A program made the position numbers and the translations under genes. Shown one piece after another: positions 8,825 to 17,400 of a stretch of 51,317 nt of DNA. The stretch's first letter is position 1. Every line of letters begins with the position of its first letter. The DNA is taken from the NCBI GenBank assembly GCA_903898675.1, contig CAIUGM010000017.1, forward strand, positions 1 to 51,317, in the 5' to 3' direction. Under the pieces are notes generated by a model, which did not search any database, was not told the DNA's origin, and was given only the letters and a program-made list of their open reading frames with translations. The DNA is from an uncultured Verrucomicrobiota bacterium. Its GTDB lineage: Bacteria > Verrucomicrobiota > Verrucomicrobiia > Opitutales > Opitutaceae.

Positions 8825-9709
8825 TCAAAACAACTCCTGCTGTCCCGAATAACGCTCCTTGGCTTCCGTCAGGCTCGATTTCATTTCGAACGATTCGAGC
8901 AGGGAGAACAACCGGGCCGCCACCGGTTCGCCCGGCGCCACCATCAGCAGCGGTGATTCCCGGCGCAGCGTGGTCAGCTTGAGGTTGCGCCGCAAATCCT
9001 CCGCCTGCCGCGCGACCACGTCGCGGAACCGCTCGGGCTTCAACTCGGCGGCGTGGGCGATGATGCCCTCGAGGGTCCCGAACTCCGCGAACCACTTAGT
9101 CGCGGTCTTCGGGCCCACGCCGCTGACGCCGGGAATATTGTCCGAGGTGTCGCCGATCAGGGCGAGGTATTCGGCGATCTGCGCCGGGGCGACGCCGAAT
9201 TTGTCGACGACGCCCGCGGTATCCAGCACGCGCCAGCCCAGCTTGGGGTTGGCCGTGGGCGGTGGCAGGAGCATCTTGATGCGCGAGTCCACACACTGGG
9301 CGAAATCCTTGTCGGCGCTGACAATCAGCACGTCGTGGCCGGCGTTCGCGAGCGCGTGCGCCTGGGAGGCCAGCAGGTCGTCCGACTCCACGCCATCGAG
9401 TTCAATGCCCACCAGGCCCATCGCGCGCGTGAGATCCTTGATGACCGGCACCTGCTGCTGGAGCGGCTCGGGCATTTCCTTGCGGTGCGCCTTGTACTCG
9501 GGGTGCAGTGCCAGCCGGTCCTGGGACCCGCCGAGGTCGAAGAACACGAGCATCGCATCCGGCTTCTCCTCATCCTGGAGCCGCCAGATGGTTTTCACCC
9601 AGCCGTGCAGGGCACCGGTGGGAAAGCCATCGGCGCGGGTCAGCTCCGGCATCCCGTAGAAAGCCCGAAACGCGAGATTGAAGCCGTCGAGTAAAAGCCA
9701 CTTCGCCAT
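8825..9709 (-). CDS. Stand-alone 5'-3' exonuclease / flap endonuclease
   Basis: A 294-aa protein equal to the 5' nuclease domain of DNA polymerase I without the polymerase. The N-terminal PIN-like part starts WLLLDGFNLAFRAFYGM and has the arch sequence EYKAHRKEMPEPLQQQVP and the metal-binding acids in DGVESDDLLA and VSADKDFAQCV. The helix-hairpin-helix is GDTSDNIPGVSGVGPKTATKW. Such proteins remove RNA primers or flaps during replication and repair. It resembles Xni/ExoIX-type enzymes or separately encoded Pol I nuclease domains; the exact class is not resolved. Confidence 0.88.
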   Translation of the reverse strand: MAKWLLLDGFNLAFRAFYGMPELTRADGFPTGALHGWVKTIWRLQDEEKPDAMLVFFDLGGSQDRLALHPEYKAHRKEMPEPLQQQVPVIKDLTRAMGLVGIELDGVESDDLLASQAHALANAGHDVLIVSADKDFAQCVDSRIKMLLPPPTANPKLGWRVLDTAGVVDKFGVAPAQIAEYLALIGDTSDNIPGVSGVGPKTATKWFAEFGTLEGIIAHAAELKPERFRDVVARQAEDLRRNLKLTTLRRESPLLMVAPGEPVAARLFSLLESFEMKSSLTEAKERYSGQQELF

Positions 9710-9849
9710 GCCGCTGAGCGAAACGGAAACCCGGCCTGCGTAAACCTATTTTCCGCGCGGCCGTTCGTGTACCGCAGTCCGTTGCCCCCGCGGGAACGCG
9801 GCGGCATTGACGGCAAGGGGCTGACCCGCCGCAATTGTCGCCACGAAGC

Positions 9850-10323
9850 ATGTCCTCCCCCTACAAACGCTGGCTCCCGGTCGGGCTCTGGATGGCCCTG
9901 ATCTTTGTGGTGTCGACGAGTCTGGGTTCGTTCGAGCACACGTCGCTGATTGTCGAGCCGCTGCTGCGGTGGCTGAATCCGGGCATCTCCCCATCGGCGA
10001 TCGAACTGGTCCATGTCCTGATCCGCAAAGCCGGCCATCTGACCGAGTACGCCATCCTCGCCGCGCTGATCCTGCGCGCGGAGGAAATGCCCCATCCGAC
10101 CGATCTGACCCGCCGGTACTGGCGCTCCGCGGGCTGGGCGCTGCTGCTCACCGCGTTCTATGCCGCGACCGACGAGTGGCACCAAAGTTTCGTCCCCGGC
10201 CGCACCGCCTCGCCCGTCGACGTGCTGATCGACTCCATCGGCGGCCTCCTGGCCATCAGCCTGGCGACCCTCTGGAGAAAATTCAGCCACCGGGGTGCAG
10301 TGCATTCCACCCCGCCCGCCTGA
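9850..10323 (+). CDS. VanZ-like membrane protein
   Basis: A 157-aa integral membrane protein with about four membrane segments. The family pattern is present: an N-terminal segment ending in STSLGS, the central ELVHVLIRKAGHLTEYAIL helix with conserved Lys-His-Glu, and DEWHQSFVPGRTASPVDVLIDSIGGLLG-like residues before the last helix. VanZ relatives are linked to glycopeptide tolerance or cell-surface functions, but this does not show the role here. The ATG at 9850 is preferred over an in-frame TTG at 9835. It is convergent with the gene ending at 10344. Confidence 0.85.
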   Translation: MSSPYKRWLPVGLWMALIFVVSTSLGSFEHTSLIVEPLLRWLNPGISPSAIELVHVLIRKAGHLTEYAILAALILRAEEMPHPTDLTRRYWRSAGWALLLTAFYAATDEWHQSFVPGRTASPVDVLIDSIGGLLAISLATLWRKFSHRGAVHSTPPA

Positions 10324-10343
10324 CTTTTGGCGCAATGCCCTAT

Positions 10344-11432
10344 TCACTTCTTAACAGCCATATCCTTTGGCGGCCAATCCGGGAGCACCGGCTGCAGGTT
10401 GGGGTCACCGGGCTTTTCATTGATCGATGAACGGACGATGAGGCGGAACTTGTCCTTCCAAAACGCGACGCATTCCACACTCAAGGAACCGAAAAACTCT
10501 CCCTGCTTGATCCAGAACCTGAAGTTCCGCTCATCCCGATAGTCCTCCAGATCATCAGAGCAGGAATAATTCCAAACGGGCTGATAGCCCTCGAGCGATG
10601 CCCAATACAGGAAGGGGTCGTCGGTTGGTGCGATTTGCAGGTGGGTTCCGTGAAGATCGATGCCCCACGATCTGCCTTTCTTGTACTCAATTCCCTGCTG
10701 CCAGACCGTGACGTCAAAGTCACCGGCACCACTTTCAACCAGCTTCTCCTTGGACAGGGATACTCCATAAGTTTGCTTATCGGCCGCAATGTAGCCCTCG
10801 ACGAAAGCTGTGCGCACTGCCACCGGGTTGGCCAACCTGTAAACATGAAAGATGAACGGCTTATCCTTCGAGGTGGGTGGAATCTTCACGCTGGGCCCGT
10901 TGTTGGATTGAAAGCTGTGAGACCAGCTTCCGAATTTCTCGTAGCGAAGTCCCCGCTGCGGCAATAAGCTGACCGACAAAGTCACGCCATTCTGCCCGGA
11001 ATAACTATACTCACCGTTGGCATCGCTGACGCGTGTTTCCTTCTTCTTGTGCGGCTCATACGTCGCCAGCACGATATCATTATAATAGATGCTTTGAAAT
11101 TCAGCGCTTACTCCAGAAACCGGCTTACCGTATTGATCAATTATTTTTCCATAAAAGCTCATCGGTGCGTTAAGACTCAATCCTATATCCCGTGCCCGCT
11201 GCATCGTTTTGGTCAGTGATGCCAGTCGCCTGCTCTCTGCAACTGACCGCAGGCCCCCCGCCGCGTCAACTGGGCGCGCCATTTCATTAGTGCCATCCAT
11301 GATCGCGCGGCGAGGCTGACCTAACCCGCGTGGCTTTTCGCCCTGCAAAGAGAGCGAAAGATAGGTGCCACCGAGCAACCCGAGAACGAGCATGAGGATA
11401 AATATCCTGCTGGATCGTAGCTTATTTTTCAT
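10344..11432 (-). CDS. Membrane-anchored protein with a carboxypeptidase-regulatory-like domain
   Basis: A 362-aa protein starting with a single membrane helix (about 9-30, IFILMLVLGLLGGTYLSL), so most of it is probably outside the cytoplasmic membrane. Residues ~90-165 look like a carboxypeptidase-regulatory-like beta sandwich (APMSFYGKIIDQYGKPVSG ... VSDANGEYSYSGQNGVTL). The rest is beta-rich and ends in a Trp/Pro tail. Its ATG overlaps the last 11 bases of the giant upstream gene (11422-11432), so translation is probably coupled and the products may work together. Codon use is less GC-rich than in the housekeeping neighbours, which suggests an accessory gene. I recognise no enzymatic motif. 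Confidence 0.75.
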   Translation of the reverse strand: MKNKLRSSRIFILMLVLGLLGGTYLSLSLQGEKPRGLGQPRRAIMDGTNEMARPVDAAGGLRSVAESRRLASLTKTMQRARDIGLSLNAPMSFYGKIIDQYGKPVSGVSAEFQSIYYNDIVLATYEPHKKKETRVSDANGEYSYSGQNGVTLSVSLLPQRGLRYEKFGSWSHSFQSNNGPSVKIPPTSKDKPFIFHVYRLANPVAVRTAFVEGYIAADKQTYGVSLSKEKLVESGAGDFDVTVWQQGIEYKKGRSWGIDLHGTHLQIAPTDDPFLYWASLEGYQPVWNYSCSDDLEDYRDERNFRFWIKQGEFFGSLSVECVAFWKDKFRLIVRSSINEKPGDPNLQPVLPDWPPKDMAVKK

Positions 11433-14400
11433 GGCCAATTATTTTGAATGTATCGAGAAGTTGCCGATAAAATATCCTTCGGGAAATGGCATCGCTCAGG
11501 AATTCCGCACTATGGATATTCTTAAAATCAAATGCTGTATCCATTTCCACCTGCCCCGTAACATTGAATTCGGCCACGATGCCTTTCGTCACCCCCGTGG
11601 CCCGCGACCGGGCCTGGACGATGAAGGCGAGGATCCGGTGGCGCTCGGGGATGTTATCCCAATGTAATTCATGGCGCTGGTTGGAGCCCGTAAGACCGGA
11701 CGGATCCTCAAGGTAGCGGTCGCGAACGCGCGCCGGGTTGGTCGACGGATCGTCCGCCAACTCATAGCCGTAGGCCGTGTCCCGCGGCCAGGCCGTGTGG
11801 TCGGGTTTCAGCTTCTGATTAATGTCCCACTTCGAGAGCGCGGAGTCGCCGCCATTGTAGAAATTGACCATGATGCCCAGCCGACTGGCAATTCCCTTAT
11901 GATAATTGTCTCCGTCCGTGAGCCCGGACCCGGCGTTATCACGCACGATGGGCGCACTGTAGGTATACCGGTCGGGGCCGCCCAACGCCGGACTGGCGGA
12001 GGGAGCCCCCTGATTCAGCGTGCCATCCGACTCCCGCACCAGCCCTTCATAGGCTGACGCGACCTCCGCGGATTGACATGCCACATACTGGGCGACGACC
12101 GGATCGTTTCCCGGCAACGACCGCAATGCTTCGCTGACGACCACATTGCCCATGCTGTGCGCAAAAACGTGAACATGACTGGCCCCGTATTTCCCGCGCA
12201 AGTTCAGCAGCAACCGCGCAAGCGGCCCGTGGCCGGCGGTGCGCGCCACCACTTCGGCGCGGTCGTAATGATCCGGATCCGCCAGGGCGTTGACGATAGC
12301 GGCGTACCAGACATCCAGGTTCACCCACTCGGTCGGCCAGCTGAAAAAACCGAACTTCCCGCGATAACCCAGCTGGTACAGTCTTTTCGCCGCGGTCTCG
12401 GCGAAGGCCCGTCGCTCCCAGGGTTTCATGCGCCAGCCGTGCACGAAGAGAATGTATTCATTTCCCTCCGGATCAGAAGGGAGTGAGAGCCCCGGGTCGC
12501 GGACGGAAAATTCAAATGGGGCGGGATTAGGGCCCAACGGATGGAGTGGTTCGGTTGAGATGGGTACTCCACGGACATCGGTGTCATCAGCGTTGGCCGT
12601 CCAGTGTTCATACATGTCCTGCAGGCGCCGGATTTGCACATGCAGCCCGCCCGCGGCACTGAGGCGCTGAGTGTTATGATAAAGGGCCAGCGTAAGCTCT
12701 CCCTGTCCCGGGGCAGCACCCTCCAGAAGCAGATTGGCCTCAAGCCTGCCGTCGGCCTGGGCTTGCCAGAGCCCGGCAGGGATTGCACAGGCTCCTTCCG
12801 CACTGACCTGGCCGATCACCTTGCCCTGATCGCCCTCAATCTGCTGCGCCGCCACGACCGCATCCCTCAGATACTCTTTGCCGGGACGGGCGGCCGCAAC
12901 AAAGCGGACCGTCGGGCGCACGGTACCGGTCGCCGGTGATGCACCCGCGTTCCACTCCAACCGTGCAACCAACCCGCTCGCAGGATCGGTCAGCGGCAGC
13001 AGCATCCGGGGTGAAACAAGCGCGGCGGGGATCGACAACCTGACGGCCGCCCAATCCTCGAGGTCACGCCTTAGGCTGATCCGGTCGCCCTGATAATCGT
13101 GGACCGTCCCAAAACTGCCTGGTTCTTTTGTCTGCTCACCCTCGGCACCCGATTCATCGACCCCTTCATTCAGCCAGAAGCGAAACGGCGTATCACCCGT
13201 CGTCACATCAGTGGAGTCGTCGGTTGCCAGCCGGATCCGGCCGTCGCGATTCGCGTCCACGCCCAGCTCGGGGAGCTGTGGCTGGAGCCCCAGGGTCACC
13301 TCCGCCACCACGACGCCGTCCTTTTCGACGGACAAGAGCAAAGGGCGCGACATCGCGCTGCGACCTTCCAGCAGGATTACTCCCTGATTTTGATTCCTAA
13401 TGCGGTCGAGAAACTGGCCGGACAACTCAACGCCTTGGGCGGTGATCTGCTGCGTTGTGGCCATGGCCGACGGCTGGTCAAAGGCCGGCCCAAAGCCGGT
13501 ATTCTGCACCCCATCGCGAAAGGAAAACGCCGTCGCCCGTGTCAGGCTGGTGTAGACAAAGTTCAGCGCCCCTTCCTCCTGCCTGAGCAGGTATTTCACT
13601 GACGGTCCGGCCGGCAAAACCGACATCAGCTCCTTGACGTCCAGAAAGACCGGAAAGAAATCCTGCAGATCTGCAACACCATCGACCCGATCGTTGGCGA
13701 AGTCGGCCTCGAAGGCTTCTGCCGGTGTGTCGTCATTCTGATTGATCCAGAAGGGGAAAGGACGGGCACCGGTGACCAGATCAGAGTCATCCTCACTCGA
13801 AAGCTTGAGGTTGCCGTCGCCATTGGCATCGACCGCGAGGGTCACGCGGATGCTTTGCAATGGCAGCGAGAGTTCGGCAATCGGCCGGCCATCCTGCTCG
13901 ATGCTGAGCACGAGCGGCTGGGAAGTGGCCGTGCGACCCTCGACCAAGATGATACCTTGATCCTGCAGTCGCACGCGGTTCAGAAAGGCCTCGGACAACC
14001 CGACTCCTGACGGCGTGATCCGCTCAACAGTCGCCGAGCCTGCCGGCTGCGAAAATCCAGGACCGTATCCGGTGGTGGATAATCCATCCCTGAAGGCAAA
14101 CGCCGTCGCCCGGGTGAGACTGGTGTACACAAAGCCCAGGGCCCCATCTGCCTGCTTCAGTTTGTATTTTATGGATGGACCAGGCGGCAAGACCGCCACC
14201 AATGCCTTGAGGTCGAGCAGTACCGGGAAGAAATCCCGCAAGTCGCGCACCCCATCCACGACAGTGTTCCCGGCATCCCCCTCAACCCCTGTGTCCGGCA
14301 AGTCATGGTTGTTGTTCAACAGAAAGCCGTATGGTGTCGCGGTGCTGATCTTGTCTTGAAGATTGATCTGCCCATCGCGATCCGCGTCCACCTGCATCCC

Positions 14401-17400
14401 GGCGGGAACAAACAAGGCGGGCCAAGGTTCACGACCTGGACCGGTCAGCTGCCCCAGAAATACACCGTCGTCTGTCAGAGAAAGGGTCATTTCCTGAAGC
14501 GCGGCCCCTGCGGGAATATTCAGAGCCAGGGGCCATTCGGTATACGCCCCATCCCGCCACATCCAAAGAGCGACCGTCCCATCCCCCTTCCGACCCAACA
14601 CATGACCATAATTATTGAGCGCGATCGTCTGCCCCCCGGCCAGTCCGGGCAGTTGCTGCACCGTTTCAATAATCCCTGCGCCCTGCCCGGACGGTCCGGC
14701 CGGCTGGGTATCGATGGCCAGGGGACCGGAGAGGAAGCGACCGCGTTGGTTAATCGGTCCATCGGGCACGTGGGCCAGCGCCACGGAAGGACTGTTTATC
14801 TCATACCCGTAGCCGGAACGCTGCGTGAGCAGATAACTTCCGTTGGACGACTGGCCGACAAAGGTAAGGTAGTCCGGTAATTTTAGTGGCAAGGCTCCCG
14901 GCTGCGCCCAGCGAATCGCCCCCGAGTGCTGCTGGCCGGAGGTACTGTAGGTGTAGGTGCGGCTGGCGTCGAACAGTTTGGATTCCACACTGTAGTTCCA
15001 GGCCGAGGGCGTATGCCACTGGTTGTTGATCACATCCCACACCAAGGCCGGGCTGATACCAGATGCCGGCTCGAAGAACTCATGGGCATCCGTGCGACGG
15101 ATGCGCGAGACATCGCTTTCAGTGTAGCTGCCGACGATAACGGCGCTGTCCGCAATCGCCAGCGCACGACTGGCTGTGCCCGGCTTGACCTCGAATGCCC
15201 GGTTGATGCGACTGGCGGTATAGATCCAATTCAGCAGCGGCGCCCAATGGCTGTAAATATTCCCCTGCGCGTCGACGTCATAGGGCACGGAAGCGTAAAT
15301 CGGACCCGGTGTATCGACGGCCTGGGCGGGCAATGGGGTGGAGCCGCGCACTGGATTCAAAAAGGGCGGCAGCCTCCTGGGCTCTCCACCGGCGGGACCC
15401 CAGAAGATTGGCTCGGTCGGATATTCCACGCCGTCGGAACCATCGGCATAATGTGACACGCTACCGACCGAAAACCCGGCGTCGTTCATATCATTCAAAC
15501 CGGTCCACGTACTGTACTGCGGTGACGCCGGACTGGCGGCTTGCGCCCAAAGCGGACTGTGGCGCAGCGGATAAAAGGTCCCTTGAAACCAATGGTAACC
15601 GCGCGGCTGTCCGCCGTAAGCATCCGTGTAAGCCAGGAGCACATGTCCGTGCTCAGTGACCTTGCGCGGCACGAGAGCGGAGCCGTATCCGTCCGGTGAC
15701 TCGAGCGCGATGCCCACATACGAAATAGCAGGATGGCCCGCAGCGCCACTCGAAGCTGTCGTCGGCGCAAACACTCCAGCGGGATCAGGGCCCGTCCCAC
15801 CCATCGCCCCGCCGCCGGGAATACTGGCCGCATTGGCAGGATCGGTACCAGCCATCGATTCCTGCAGGTTGCTGGCACCATCACCATCAAGGTCGCCTTC
15901 CGGGCCACTGAGCCAGGCGTCCATGCCCGACTGGACACTCACGACCTGGACCTCACTGTAGGGCGAAGCCCCGGCCAGGCTGCGCGCTTTCAACCGATAC
16001 CCGTAAGTCCGTCCCGGAACCAAGCCCGAATCGCGGTATGTCGTAAGGTCGGCAACCTGTGCCAGCACCGAAAACGCACCGCCTTGCTCCTGTCGTTCAA
16101 TGGTCGTAATCGTGTGCAGGCCGACTGGTGCCGCACTCCAGGACAATCCGGCCCCCGTGAACGCGACCGGGGCGACCGACAGGTGTTGCTGCTCCGGGAT
16201 GGTGATCGTGGGAGGCGCATATTTGCCGGCAAGGTAAACACCCACGGCCTCGCGCTCCTCCGCACTCAGCATGCGGCCGTAGACCACGACTTCGGCGACA
16301 TCTCCATCCAGATACTTGCCCACGCCTCGCCCCAACCAACCGTTCTCGCCAAACCGGACACTGTTTTCGGCGGAGTGGAACTGAGTCACCCCGTTTAATC
16401 TCACCGTCCAGTCGTCAGCCCCCGCCGTGACATTGTAGATGACATACTCGCCCGGGGAATTGACCGGCACACCGATCGAGGTGCGGGAGTCACGACCAAA
16501 GTCCTCCGTCATGACCTGACCGATATCCTGACGCTCGCCCGTAGCCCCGTCAGCGCCGCCCAGATTCCACAGCCCTTGATCCCGGGACGCAAAATTTGGT
16601 ACCCGCAGCACGACCCACAACTCTCCCTCGGTGGCATCGGTCATGAATTTTGGGATTTCCAGCCAGTCATTTTCCCCGTCAAAGCGCAGCACCGGCGAAC
16701 CGTTGGCCGCGCCCGCTACCAGCAGCGGACGGAAATCGGGCTCGGGCTGGAATGCGTTCCGATGCTGCGCACTTCGATCCGACCACGCCCCGACCTTGTT
16801 TTCCGCATCGCGCGTGACCCCTCGATCCGCCCGCAACCACAAGCGCAGTCCGCTCACGGTCGCGGGTGCGGCCGCAGTCTCTCCCGCCTTGGGATCGCTG
16901 CCCTGGTGGTACTCCTCAATGTTGGTGAGCCCGTCGCCGTCGGGGTCCTCGGACGCGTCGCCCGGTGAGTTCGGATTAAGTCCATGCGCCAACTCCCATC
17001 CATCAGGCATTCCGTCCCCATCGGTATCCGCTCGGGTGGGGTCCGTACCCGTCGCCAGCTCCCGGGCGTCAGCCAGACCGTCGCCGTCTGTGTCCGCGCT
17101 GGCGGGATTTGTGCCCGCGACATATTCCTCAATATTCGTCAAGCCGTCGCCGTCTGGATCAGCATCCCGGTCGTTCAACGCAGTGTTTAGTCCGTGCGCT
17201 GATTCCCACGCATCCTCCATTCCGTCCTTGTCCGCATCGACAAAGAGCGGGTTTTCGAAGCCGGCGAGCAAATCATCCACCGTGGTCGCCACGGTAGCGT
17301 GGCCGCTCAGGCTCAAGCCGGTCAGGCTCGGCGGGGAATTTTTCAGGAAGCCGAGATTGGCCGCGATCATCCGGCCATCGACATACAGGTCCCAGATCCT

